Source of the DNA: Sphingobacterium sp. UGAL515B_05
Lineage (GTDB): Bacteria; Bacteroidota; Bacteroidia; Sphingobacteriales; Sphingobacteriaceae
NCBI RefSeq assembly: GCF_033097525.1
Contig: NZ_CP109907.1
Coordinates: 3,658,001-3,722,000 of the forward strand
Length of the DNA stretch: 64,000 nt
Reading direction: 5' to 3'
Shown here: positions 29,457 through 39,247 of the stretch, one piece after another
Numbering within the stretch: position 1 is the stretch's first letter
Layout: each line of letters opens with the position of its first letter
The notes under the pieces: model-generated
What the model saw: the letters and a program-made list of their open reading frames with translations, nothing else
Told to the model about the DNA's origin: nothing
Databases searched by the model: none
Position numbers and translations under genes: made by a program

Positions 29457-29605
29457 ATAATTGATTGTTAGTGCTGTTTGTTGTTTTGGGTGGTTGGGGA
29501 TGTCCAATTTGTGTTGTTCTTTGTCCGATATGTGGCTTTAAAAAATAATCACGTTTGATAGGTTTGTAAGAGTAATAACCAAAAAATTATAAATCGATAC
29601 AATCC

Positions 29606-32182
29606 ATGCGTGTAATTATTTTATGCTGCTTTGCTCTCTTGGGCTATGTCAATTCTTACGCTCAATCGAAGGCGATTAAAAAGGTTCCTACAGTTTTTGT
29701 CGACCGTGAAGGTGTCATGCGCTGGTCCGACTCCAAAGCTGAAGCTTCATTTTATGGCGTCAATTATACCGTTCCTTTTGCCCATGCCTTTCGGGCTTTA
29801 CACGATAAAGGCATTGATCGAAAGCGGGCTATTGATCGGGACGTTTATCACTTCGCCCGTTTGGGATATAACGCTTATCGTATCCATATTTGGGATGTAG
29901 AAATCTCCGATAAAAATGGTAACCTGATCAGCAATGAACACCTTGATCTACTGGATTATCTACTTTTTAAACTTCAGGAAAGGGGAATTAGGATCCTGAT
30001 TACGGGAATGACCAATTTTGGTAATGGTTATCCTGAAAGAAATATAAATACAGATGCATTTACGTATCATTATGATAAGTGTGCGGTGCATGCTAATCCA
30101 CAGGCGATAGCTGCTCAAGAAAAATACATTACCCAGTTACTTCATCATGTCAACCCGTATACCGGAAATGCTTATCAGACGGACCCTTACATCATAGGCT
30201 TTGAAATAAATAATGAGCCTTGCCATACAGGTGCCATTCAGACGACGTCGGACTATATCGGTCGAATGGTGAATGCCATGAAGAAAAGCGGGAATAAAAA
30301 ACCGATTTTCTACAATGTAAGTCATAATATGGAACATGTTAAGGCTTATTTTGATGCTGATATCCAAGGCACAACTTATCAATGGTATCCTGTGGGACTG
30401 GTTGCTGGACGGGAACGTCAGGGGAATTTTCTTCCTTACATTGATCAGTACGACATCCCTTTTTCAAACTTGAAAGGCTTCGCCAACAAAGCGAAAGCAG
30501 TTTACGAATATGATCCTGCTGATAATCTCTACAGCTATATGCATCCCGCGATGAGCCGCACATTTCGTTCGGCGGGATTTCAGTGGATCACTCAGTTTGC
30601 TTACGATCCGATGGATATTGCAGCCTACAATACCGAATATCAGACACATTATCTCAATTTGGCTTATACACCGGCAAAAGCACTGAGTACCATGATTGCT
30701 GCAGAGGTGGCTTATACGATACCGAGAAATAAAAAGTTTGAACAGTACCCTCAAGACACCCTATTTGGCGATTTTAGCGTTAGTTATGAGCAGGATCTCT
30801 CCCTGATGAATGCGCAGGATAAGTATTTTTACACCAATAATACGACGGTAAGGCCTTTAAATCCAGTGAAATTGCAACATATTGCCGGTCATGGCTCATC
30901 ACCTGTGGTGGAGTACGGTGGATCTGGTGCTTATTTTTTAGATCGACTGGAAGATGGTCTATGGCGTTTGGAGGTTATGCCGGATGCAGAAAAAATCGCT
31001 GATCCTTTTGCCAAGCCATCGCTCGATCGGGAGGTGGTACATATCCTGTATCGGTCACAGATGATCGATATTCGGATTCCTGATCTAGGCGATCTGTTTA
31101 CCGTCCGGTCACTGTTAGGGAAAAACAACAGCGATGAAGCTATTTCAGTCACTAAAACAAGTTTTAGTGTTAAGCCTGGCGTATATCTGTTAAAGCGTAA
31201 GAATCTCCAGCTGAAAAATAGCTGGCTAGCTTCCTCGCCCTGGAAAAATGGCCATTTGGGCGAATATTACGCGCCAAAAACGGAAGCCCTGAAGCAGCCT
31301 TTATTGATACACCAGCAGCCCGAAGTATTGGAAAAAGGGCGCTCTACCAAATTGCAGTTCCGTTATGTTTTTGAAAAACAGCCCGATTCCATTATTCTAC
31401 AAACGGATCAGGTTTCGTTTTGGAAAGATCATAATCCCTACATCAAGTTGATCTCCACAGATAACTGTACCTATGAAGCGGACATCCCGGCATCCTTATT
31501 AGTCGGCAATGAATTGAAATATACAGCTACTGTGTTTGTGGGTGGTGAAAAAATTACTTACCCAGACAATCAGACTGGAGCCCCACTGGAATGGAATTAT
31601 CGCGTCAATAGTTATTGGACCGTGGGCTTATATGAGCAGCGTGCGCCTATAGGGCTTTTTGAATCCTTCTCCAAAGTCTCTTCTTTGGAAACTTTCGCTA
31701 TTCCGGAAACGGCTTACATGACTGCGCAACGGGAGCATCATGATCTCAGTAAAGTTCCTTTTTGGACGTATACCTTTCATGCCAAGGATTCGGGGGTACA
31801 GTATTTTTGGGTAAAAGATATCAAATCGACAATTGCTGAACGGCCTGCGGGTATCGCTGCTGCCACAAAGCTCTGTATACTCTTGAAACATGAGGGCGGG
31901 AATCCGCTACTGAATGCTGGGTTTGTGACAAAAAAAGGGTATACCTATGTGGATAATATAGCTATTGGGGCATCCGGTGAAACAGTGGTCCGTTTGGATC
32001 TAGCCGACCTAAAGCTTGTGCCTACGGCTTTGCTACCTGCTCCTTATCCTGTTTTTCTTGAACGTTTTTTTAAGCCCACGGTTCCGGTTCAATTTGACAA
32101 AAGGGAGATCGAAAAACTAATCGTTTCAGGCGAAACGATGGAAGGGGTGGCACTATCCATAGCTGCGATATGGCTCGAATAG
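29606..32182 (+). CDS. GH5-like secreted glycoside hydrolase, specificity unknown
   Basis: An 858-aa protein with signal peptide (LLGYVNSYAQ, cut near 20). Residues about 45-400 look like a clan-A (beta/alpha)8 barrel: FYGVNYTVPFAHAF, ARLGYNAYRIHIWD, and FEINNEP near 202-208, whose Glu would be the acid/base; YEYDPADNLY near 305 may carry the nucleophile. The remaining 450 residues are beta-rich and unassigned. Placed between the HTCS and the SusC of the galactan locus, it may remove a galactan side chain or backbone unit, but its linkage cannot be read. A beta-galactosidase-like or mannosidase-like activity is possible. Confidence 0.65.
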   Translation: MRVIILCCFALLGYVNSYAQSKAIKKVPTVFVDREGVMRWSDSKAEASFYGVNYTVPFAHAFRALHDKGIDRKRAIDRDVYHFARLGYNAYRIHIWDVEISDKNGNLISNEHLDLLDYLLFKLQERGIRILITGMTNFGNGYPERNINTDAFTYHYDKCAVHANPQAIAAQEKYITQLLHHVNPYTGNAYQTDPYIIGFEINNEPCHTGAIQTTSDYIGRMVNAMKKSGNKKPIFYNVSHNMEHVKAYFDADIQGTTYQWYPVGLVAGRERQGNFLPYIDQYDIPFSNLKGFANKAKAVYEYDPADNLYSYMHPAMSRTFRSAGFQWITQFAYDPMDIAAYNTEYQTHYLNLAYTPAKALSTMIAAEVAYTIPRNKKFEQYPQDTLFGDFSVSYEQDLSLMNAQDKYFYTNNTTVRPLNPVKLQHIAGHGSSPVVEYGGSGAYFLDRLEDGLWRLEVMPDAEKIADPFAKPSLDREVVHILYRSQMIDIRIPDLGDLFTVRSLLGKNNSDEAISVTKTSFSVKPGVYLLKRKNLQLKNSWLASSPWKNGHLGEYYAPKTEALKQPLLIHQQPEVLEKGRSTKLQFRYVFEKQPDSIILQTDQVSFWKDHNPYIKLISTDNCTYEADIPASLLVGNELKYTATVFVGGEKITYPDNQTGAPLEWNYRVNSYWTVGLYEQRAPIGLFESFSKVSSLETFAIPETAYMTAQREHHDLSKVPFWTYTFHAKDSGVQYFWVKDIKSTIAERPAGIAAATKLCILLKHEGGNPLLNAGFVTKKGYTYVDNIAIGASGETVVRLDLADLKLVPTALLPAPYPVFLERFFKPTVPVQFDKREIEKLIVSGETMEGVALSIAAIWLE

Positions 32183-32267
32183 CGATCAGCTGCTTAATAC
32201 GATAGATTATTAGGGCATGGATATAATCCGTCAGGCTGTAAGGATCAAAGTTTGTAGCAGGGTGATG

Positions 32268-32297
32268 CCCTAAAAAAACGCCGTCGTTTTTTTAGGG
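32268..32297 (+). other. Perfect 13-bp hairpin before the galactan SusC
   Basis: Arms 32268-32280 and 32285-32297 are exact complements around a 4-nt loop. Each arm contains a seven-base A or T run capped by three G-C pairs. It lies 86 nt after the GH5-like gene and 84 nt before the SusC start. It could end the upstream transcript or form a leader structure of the SusC mRNA. Confidence 0.75.
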
Positions 32298-32380
32298 GAA
32301 GGCTTAACAAAGCGATAAGGAGTACAAAGAATATAATAAAGGGAAAGAAAACAATTATAAACACATCTAAATTTTAAACA

Positions 32381-35365
32381 ATGAAGGGTTTTGCATTTAA
32401 AACAAGTTTATTGGGCTTGTCCTTGCTATCCTGTCTTGGGGAAACGCAGCTTTATGCTGCAACGAAGGGGGAAAGCAAGTGGATCGGGTCGATGCAACAA
32501 CAGGATGTCCGTGGGGTGGTCCGCAACGAGCAAGGGCAGGTGATGGCAGGTGTAACAGTATTGGTGGCCGGAACTACGGTGGGCACTTCAACAGCGAGTG
32601 ATGGCTCGTACCGTATCTCATTGCCCAGGGGTAAATCCCAGCTTCTATTCTCTGTTGTAGGCTACAGTAGCCAAACCTTGACGGTTGTAGGGGGAACATC
32701 CGTGGATGTCAGCATGGTCCCTGCGGGAAATGTGCTGGAAGAGCTCGTCATCGTAGGTTATGGTAGTACAACAAAAAAGGATCTAACCGGTGCCGTAAAT
32801 ACGGTCGGAAGCAAGGATTTCAACAGTGGACTTGTCGGCTCTCCCGAACAGCTGATCAATGGAAAAACAGCTGGTGTGCAGGTGATGTCCAACAGCGGTT
32901 CACCTTCTTCCGGGAGTACGATACGGATCCGTGGAGGAGCCTCCTTGAGTGCCAGCAACGATCCATTGATCGTATTGGATGGGGTACCGCTAGAGACTGG
33001 TGGTATTAGCGGCAATAGTGGCAATTTTCTCAGTCTGATCAATCCGAATGATATCGAAAGCATGACGGTGCTCAAAGATGCATCATCGACCGCAATATAT
33101 GGATCCCGAGCGTCAAACGGGGTATTATTGATTACAACAAAGAAGGGTAAGGGAGATGCCTTGCGACTTTCTTTTTCTTCAATCGTGTCTATGCAGCAGG
33201 CTATGGGAGTGGCTGATATGATGTCGCGCGACGAGTTTGCCTCGCTGATCAACACCAAAGGAAGCACTGCCCAAAAGGCTTTACTGGGCAATGCCTCAAC
33301 AGATTGGCTGTCTGAGGTTTTTCAGGATGCCATCGGAACGGATAATAATTTAAGTCTACAGGGAAAGATCGGTAAAACCTTGCCTTTTCGTACATCGGTG
33401 GGCTATTATAATCAGCAAGGGACTTTGCGGACCGACAAAACGGAGCGCGTGACGGGCGCTTTGGTGTTAAATCCCACTTTTTTTAATAAACACCTGACCG
33501 TAAATTTAAATGTTAAAGGTGCTCATAACAACAACGGTTTTGCCAATACCGATGCGATATGGTCTGCTGTAGCGTTTAATCCAACGCAACCGATTTATTC
33601 TGGGGCAGATGCGTATGGCGGCTATTACGAGAGTTTGGATAATGCGGGCCTTCCGGCAACAGGTGCAAACCTCAATCCACTGGGATTGCTCAAGCAGGAA
33701 AAACACCGTAGCACAGTCAATAGAGCCGTGGGTAACCTTGACCTCGATTATAAATTCCATCCGCTGCCTGAATTGAAAGCGCACGTAACACTCGGATATG
33801 ACTATGCCAAAGGAAATGGATCGAATCTTATTCCGGCAAGTGCGGCCAATAATTTTACGATTGGAGGCGCTTTTGACCGTTATGAACAGACGCTTAAAAA
33901 TAAATTGTTTACAGGCTATCTAAACTATAACAAGTTCTTCCCGGAAATTAAAAGTACAATTGATGTGACAGCAGGTCACGATTATCAATATTGGAGTGCC
34001 CGACGGCCACCGATAGTATACTACAACGAAGCTGGTGATATACGCTCGACTGCTATTGCATCTGACGAAAGACATACCCTGATTTCCTGGTACGGACGGA
34101 TCAATTACAATTACGATAGCCGTTATTTATTGACCGCTACGGTCCGTAAGGATGGAACTTCCCGATTCAGTCCCGAAAACCGCTGGGGGACATTTCCCTC
34201 AGTCGCCTTGGCCTGGCGTCTTTCGCAGGAGTCTTTCATGAAAGGAATCTCTTTCCTGGACGATCTAAAGCTCCGTGCGAGTTACGGTGTTACAGGGCAG
34301 CAGGAGGGAATCGGAAATTACGAATATTTGCCGGTATACAATTTGGGAACAGCCTATGCACAGTATCGTTTCGGCGATCAGTACCATCTGGTGTATAGAC
34401 CATCGGTTTACAATCGGGACTTACGCTGGGAAACGACCAAAGCATTTAACTACGGCCTGGATTTCGCTTTGTGGAAAAACAGGGTGTCTGGTGCAATTGA
34501 CTATTACACAAGAAAAACGCATGATCTATTGGCCAATGTGCCTGTAGCCGCAGGAACCAATTTTGACCAGAATGCGACTATTAACGTAGGTAATGTCGAA
34601 AGCAGTGGCTTCGAATTTCAACTGAATACCGTACCTATACAAAAGGATGATTTGCGCTGGGAAGTCAATTTCAATGCGACTAATCAACATACAAAAGTGA
34701 CCAATATAGCTCTGGTGCAGGATGCGAATGCCGTGGGAACTTATGTGGGACCGAATGTCAGTGGTCGTGGTATCCAGATTCTGACAACGGGGTATCAGCC
34801 TTACATGTTTTATGTCTACAAACAGTTGTACAATGAGGCTGGCAAGCCGCTCGAAGGTGTATATGCGGATCTGAATGGTGATGGAGCGATCAACGAAAAA
34901 GACTTGTACCGCTATCAATCGCCGGCAGCAAAATGGCTCTTTGGTTTGAATACGCAGTTAACCTACAAAAAATGGACAGCAGCAACGACACTACGTGCAA
35001 ATCTGGGTAACTACGTATTCAATAATACCAAAATGAACCTCAGTGCTTGGGAGACAGTTCAATATGTGGATGCGTCGATCAATAACTTACATCGGGATTA
35101 CTTGAATACCCAATTCCAGACCAGACAATATTATTCGGATTATTATGTCGAAAATGCTTCCTTCCTTCGGATGGAAAACCTGTCGGTGAACTATAATTTT
35201 GGTCAGGTGGGTAAGATCTCCAATCTGCGTGTGGGTGCAGTAGCTCAGAACGTTTTTATTGTGAGCAAATATAGCGGTATGGACCCTGAGGTTCCGAGTG
35301 GATTCGACAGCTCGTTCTACCCACGCTCAAGAACTTTCTCCCTGAGTCTCAATATGGATTTTTAA
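32381..35365 (+). CDS. SusC/RagA family TonB-linked transporter without STN (galactan locus)
   Basis: A 994-aa protein. Signal peptide (ends near AA, about 28), carboxypeptidase-regulatory-like domain (about 42-118, RGVVRNEQGQVMAGVTVLVA), plug start (LEELVIVGYGSTTKKDLTGAV at about 119-139), and a barrel ending LSLNMDF. It lacks the STN domain of the other two SusC proteins here, which fits control by the HTCS rather than a FecR relay. It should import galacto-oligosaccharides produced at the surface. The SusD gene begins within 35 nt. Confidence 0.95.
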   Translation: MKGFAFKTSLLGLSLLSCLGETQLYAATKGESKWIGSMQQQDVRGVVRNEQGQVMAGVTVLVAGTTVGTSTASDGSYRISLPRGKSQLLFSVVGYSSQTLTVVGGTSVDVSMVPAGNVLEELVIVGYGSTTKKDLTGAVNTVGSKDFNSGLVGSPEQLINGKTAGVQVMSNSGSPSSGSTIRIRGGASLSASNDPLIVLDGVPLETGGISGNSGNFLSLINPNDIESMTVLKDASSTAIYGSRASNGVLLITTKKGKGDALRLSFSSIVSMQQAMGVADMMSRDEFASLINTKGSTAQKALLGNASTDWLSEVFQDAIGTDNNLSLQGKIGKTLPFRTSVGYYNQQGTLRTDKTERVTGALVLNPTFFNKHLTVNLNVKGAHNNNGFANTDAIWSAVAFNPTQPIYSGADAYGGYYESLDNAGLPATGANLNPLGLLKQEKHRSTVNRAVGNLDLDYKFHPLPELKAHVTLGYDYAKGNGSNLIPASAANNFTIGGAFDRYEQTLKNKLFTGYLNYNKFFPEIKSTIDVTAGHDYQYWSARRPPIVYYNEAGDIRSTAIASDERHTLISWYGRINYNYDSRYLLTATVRKDGTSRFSPENRWGTFPSVALAWRLSQESFMKGISFLDDLKLRASYGVTGQQEGIGNYEYLPVYNLGTAYAQYRFGDQYHLVYRPSVYNRDLRWETTKAFNYGLDFALWKNRVSGAIDYYTRKTHDLLANVPVAAGTNFDQNATINVGNVESSGFEFQLNTVPIQKDDLRWEVNFNATNQHTKVTNIALVQDANAVGTYVGPNVSGRGIQILTTGYQPYMFYVYKQLYNEAGKPLEGVYADLNGDGAINEKDLYRYQSPAAKWLFGLNTQLTYKKWTAATTLRANLGNYVFNNTKMNLSAWETVQYVDASINNLHRDYLNTQFQTRQYYSDYYVENASFLRMENLSVNYNFGQVGKISNLRVGAVAQNVFIVSKYSGMDPEVPSGFDSSFYPRSRTFSLSLNMDF

Positions 35366-35397
35366 TGGCTTCCTCAAAAAAGAAAACTTATATAGCG

Positions 35398-36963
35398 ATG
35401 AAAAATATAAAAAGATATTGTTTTGGATTGTTGGGTATAATCGCATTGCTGCAATCCTGTACAAAGGACTTAAACCAGTATCCTACTGTAGAAACGACTT
35501 CGGAGTCGGTATACACCTCTGTGGATGGTTACCGGGCTGTGCTTGCTAAATTGTATGCCTCATTTGCCGTTGCGGGCAATGGACGTGGTGATGCCGATCC
35601 GGATATGGCGGGCAGCACGGCTTCCTGGGGGTACCTTCGGGTGTATTTTAACTTACAGGAGGTACCGACTGATGAGGTGATCTATACATGGGCAGGAGGC
35701 GACAATATGACCGATATCCAGTATATGACCTGGGGAGCTTCCGATACCTGGGTCAATGCCATGTATTATCGGATCTATTATACGGTAGCGATCTGTAATG
35801 AATTTCTACGGAATGCAACAACAGAGAAGCTGGCGACTTTTAATTCGGCCGGGCAGGCACAAATTTTGGAGTTTGCAGCCGAAGCGCGTTTTCTGCGTGC
35901 ATTGGCCTATAGTCATGCAATGGACCTTTATGGGAACGTTCCTTTTGTGACTGAAAAGGATCCGGTAGCTGCATTTTTTCCACCACGGATGACACGGGCT
36001 GATCTCTTTGCATTTATTGAAAAAGAATTGACAGAAATCGAAACGATCTTACCGGAAGCACGTCAAAATGAGTATGGCCGGGTAAGCCGTGCCGCTGCCT
36101 GGTCCCTATTGGCCAAAAATTATCTGAATGCTCAAGTTTATACGGGCACAGCACGTAATGCCGAATGCCTGAACTATGCGAAAAAAGTGATTGATGCTGG
36201 ATATTCCTTAAATGCGAACTATAAGCAGGTATTTAATGCTGATAATGATAAACGGACCAATGAAATTATTTTCCCGATAGAGGCCGATGTAGCGCATACA
36301 ACGACATGGGGTGCGACAACGTATCTTGTCAACGGCCCTATTGTTGGAAGCATGAAATCATCGGATTACGGTGTGCTTTCCGGCTGGAATAGTTTTCGTA
36401 CACTTCGCGAATTTGTGGCACTCTTTCAGGCGGAAGACAAAAGAGGTGATTTTTGGAAAAACGGCCAGTCCCTGGATGTCGAAGATCCCGCTGCCTCGAG
36501 TCAGGGATATGGGCTTGTTAAGTTTACAAATTTGAAAGATGATGGTACCTATACCACAGATGAAGGTTTGGTGAGTACTGATTTCCCGATGATCCGCCTG
36601 GCCGACGTGTATCTAATGTATGCTGAGGCTGTACTGCGCGGGGGCGGAGGAAGTGTACAGGAAGCGATCAGGTTGGTAAACAGTATCCGTCAGCGGGGAT
36701 ATGGCAGTTCGGCCGGAGCCATTGACCAGGCGCAGCTAACACTGGATTTTATCCTTGCAGAACGCGGGCGTGAACTGTTTTGGGAGTGTACGCGTCGCAC
36801 AGACCTGATTCGATTTGGGAAATTTACCGGTAGCAATTACCTCTGGCAATGGAAAGGCGGTGACATGAACGGCCGCTCTGTGGATGCAAAATTCAATCTG
36901 TATCCGATTCCAACCACTGATATGAGCGCTAACCCGAATTTGATCCAAAATCCTGGCTACTAG
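35398..36963 (+). CDS. RagB/SusD family surface lipoprotein (galactan locus)
   Basis: About 521 aa from ATG 35398 (MKNIKRYCFG), preferred because it places the lipoprotein signal (ALLQSC) at the N-terminus; an in-frame ATG at 35365 that overlaps the SusC stop would add 11 residues. SusD signatures: AAEARFLRALAYSHAMDLYG in the TPR half, and ERGRELFWECTRRTDLIRFG in the C-terminal half. Lid and binding partner of the preceding SusC. Between them and GH53/GH2 lies the SusE-like gene, the order known from galactan loci of Bacteroides. Confidence 0.94.
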   Translation: MKNIKRYCFGLLGIIALLQSCTKDLNQYPTVETTSESVYTSVDGYRAVLAKLYASFAVAGNGRGDADPDMAGSTASWGYLRVYFNLQEVPTDEVIYTWAGGDNMTDIQYMTWGASDTWVNAMYYRIYYTVAICNEFLRNATTEKLATFNSAGQAQILEFAAEARFLRALAYSHAMDLYGNVPFVTEKDPVAAFFPPRMTRADLFAFIEKELTEIETILPEARQNEYGRVSRAAAWSLLAKNYLNAQVYTGTARNAECLNYAKKVIDAGYSLNANYKQVFNADNDKRTNEIIFPIEADVAHTTTWGATTYLVNGPIVGSMKSSDYGVLSGWNSFRTLREFVALFQAEDKRGDFWKNGQSLDVEDPAASSQGYGLVKFTNLKDDGTYTTDEGLVSTDFPMIRLADVYLMYAEAVLRGGGGSVQEAIRLVNSIRQRGYGSSAGAIDQAQLTLDFILAERGRELFWECTRRTDLIRFGKFTGSNYLWQWKGGDMNGRSVDAKFNLYPIPTTDMSANPNLIQNPGY

Positions 36964-37074
36964 CGACGACTGGCATTAATAACTAAATCTATGGGGATAT
37001 CCTGCTATTTGAGCACATATGCTGCGGAGAGTATCCGGGTATTCCCATATGGACTTTTAAAGATAATGATACAT

Positions 37075-38127
37075 ATGAAACAATTGACACTCTATATCCT
37101 GGTGTTGCTTTTCGTTGCCTGTAAAAAGGAGGGTGGGACACCGGCTGTCAGTGGGATAAAACCTGCGGTATTGTACAGCAGTACAACAGAACTGGTCTTA
37201 AAATCTACTGACCGCAAGGCGGTGGCCCTGCAGCTTGTCTGGGATGAGGCGATTTTGGCTAGCGATGAACCAGTGGCTCAGTCGGCTTTAAAAAATAAAA
37301 TAGAAATTGCTGCTGATCCATCTTTTTCTGCTGTCTCCAAAAGTATCGAACAGGTAGCAAGCTCGCTCAGCTATACGCATGAACAATTGAATAACCTTGT
37401 CACGGGAATGGGATTTTTGCCTGATGAAAAGAATGTGTTTTATGTCCGTATTGCTTCACGATTGGGAACCAATACAGATTGGCTCTACAGCAATGTGATT
37501 GCCCTTAATGTTACCGCTTACCAGCCCGTTGAGGATGCAGCCTATCTCTATCTATCGAATAAAGAGTTTACGCAATTTCCATGGAAATTGTGTTCGAGAA
37601 AGGAAGATGGTTTTTACGATGGTTTTGTGCGTCTCGACCAATGGTACAACTTCTATTTAACCAATGCAGAAAGCGCGAGTGCATCGCTCATCTATGGTTC
37701 TTATCCCCTGGATGGTAGCCAATATATCTTGTATAGCGGAGCTGATCGCTGGAATTGCTGGACGAGTAAAGGTGGATACTTATACTTGACAGCCGATGTC
37801 AACAAATTGGCCTGGAAAGAGACTTCCGTAGAATCCATGACGGTAACGGGCGATTTTAATGGTTGGAGTGCAACAGCAACACCAATGGTATATGACCAGA
37901 CGGCGAAGGTTTGGAAAGCAAGCATCACGACAACGGCAGCCGAACAATGGGGAATTAAGGTATTGATCAATGGCAGCTGGACTTGGTTTTTTGGCGCAGC
38001 AGAGGGCGATGGAAACTGTGCTTTGTATACGGCCGATGGAACTGGCTTCGCTTATGATAAGATCGGTACACATACATTGATTCTTGATCTAAGCGATCCA
38101 AAACAATTCAAATATCATGTGGAATAA
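37075..38127 (+). CDS. SusE-like surface glycan-binding lipoprotein (galactan locus)
   Basis: About 350 aa from ATG 37075, which starts a lipoprotein signal (LLFVACKKE). Residues about 25-150 form the SusE Ig-like domain (LQLVWDEAILASDEPVAQSA). The C-terminal part holds a repeated starch-binding-like beta-sandwich: the MTVTGDFNGWSATATPM segment resembles the SusE/CBM48-type modules that bind sugar through aromatic residues. The last 100 residues are rich in Trp (WSWTWFFGAAEGDGN-type loops), as expected for a glycan site. Probable beta-1,4-galactan binder, by context. Confidence 0.82.
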   Translation: MKQLTLYILVLLFVACKKEGGTPAVSGIKPAVLYSSTTELVLKSTDRKAVALQLVWDEAILASDEPVAQSALKNKIEIAADPSFSAVSKSIEQVASSLSYTHEQLNNLVTGMGFLPDEKNVFYVRIASRLGTNTDWLYSNVIALNVTAYQPVEDAAYLYLSNKEFTQFPWKLCSRKEDGFYDGFVRLDQWYNFYLTNAESASASLIYGSYPLDGSQYILYSGADRWNCWTSKGGYLYLTADVNKLAWKETSVESMTVTGDFNGWSATATPMVYDQTAKVWKASITTTAAEQWGIKVLINGSWTWFFGAAEGDGNCALYTADGTGFAYDKIGTHTLILDLSDPKQFKYHVE

Positions 38128-38163
38128 AATAGATAGGGACGGGTTCTTAAATGAAATAATCGG

Positions 38164-39186
38164 ATGAAAAAAGTAAAAATAATGTTGGCCCTGATAGGCT
38201 TGTGTTTGGGCTTGTCTGGCTGCAACGACAAAGATAATCTTAAGGTGGATGTACCTAAAACACATTTGGCAAAAGGTGCAGACGTGAGCTGGATTACTGA
38301 AATGGAAGCCTCAGGTGTGCAATTTTTTAATGCAGGAGGCAGCGCAGTGGATGGGCTGAAAATCTTGCGTGGACTGGGCATGGATGCGGTACGTCTGCGT
38401 GTTTGGGTAGATCCCCAACAAGGCTGGTGCAACAAGAATGACGTACTGGTCAAAGCTCGTCGGGCGCATCATCTGGGCATGCGTATTATGGTGGATTTTC
38501 ATTACAGTGACACCTGGGCGGATCCGGGACAGCAGACAAAACCTGCCGCATGGAAGAGCTTATCGTTTGATGGGTTAAAGAAGGCTGTTAGTGATCATAC
38601 AACGGAGGTTCTTCAATTGCTAAAAGATAGTGGTATCTCGCCTGAATGGGTGCAGGTAGGTAATGAAACGGGCAATGGGATGCTTTGGGAAGATGGAAAA
38701 GCCTCTGTCAGTATGGCTAATTATGCCACATTGAATAATGCCGGCTATGATGCGGTAAAAGCGGTGTTTCCGGCAGCAAAAGTGATCGTACATCTGCATA
38801 ATGGGTTTGACAATAACTTGTTTCGTTGGATGTTCGACGGTCTGAAAAACAACGGTGGGAAATGGGATGTAATTGGCATGTCACTTTATCCGACCCCGGA
38901 AAACTGGGAAGAGCGCAATGCGGCCTGCATCAGCAACATCAACGATATGGTTGCCCGATACAATTCAGAAGTGATGATCTGCGAGGTGGGGATGAGCTGG
39001 GATGAAGCAGATAGTGCTGAAATATGGTTAAAGGATCTTTTCAACGCGGTCAATAGTGTGCCCGATCAGAAAGTACTGGGTATATTCTATTGGGAGCCTT
39101 TGGCGTATGGTGGGTGGAATGGCTATACCCTAGGCGCATTTGACAATAATGGGCGCCCAACAAAAGCATTGAATGCTTTTAAATAA
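38164..39186 (+). CDS. GH53 endo-beta-1,4-galactanase lipoprotein
   Basis: A 340-aa protein with lipoprotein signal (LGLSGC, Cys near 20). The GH53 barrel shows KGADVSWITEMEASG, GMDAVRLRVWVDP, MVDFHYSDTWADPG, the acid/base Glu168 in VGNETGNG, and the nucleophile Glu274 in MICEVGMSW. GH53 enzymes cut the beta-1,4-galactan backbone of type I arabinogalactan and pectin side chains. Full length, all key residues present. Surface anchoring would let it make the oligosaccharides bound by the adjacent SusD/SusE proteins. Confidence 0.95.
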   Translation: MKKVKIMLALIGLCLGLSGCNDKDNLKVDVPKTHLAKGADVSWITEMEASGVQFFNAGGSAVDGLKILRGLGMDAVRLRVWVDPQQGWCNKNDVLVKARRAHHLGMRIMVDFHYSDTWADPGQQTKPAAWKSLSFDGLKKAVSDHTTEVLQLLKDSGISPEWVQVGNETGNGMLWEDGKASVSMANYATLNNAGYDAVKAVFPAAKVIVHLHNGFDNNLFRWMFDGLKNNGGKWDVIGMSLYPTPENWEERNAACISNINDMVARYNSEVMICEVGMSWDEADSAEIWLKDLFNAVNSVPDQKVLGIFYWEPLAYGGWNGYTLGAFDNNGRPTKALNAFK

Positions 39187-39247
39187 AGTATATTTAAGCC
39201 GCTGAATGACAATGAAAAAAATGAACTGTAGACTATAAACACATGAA

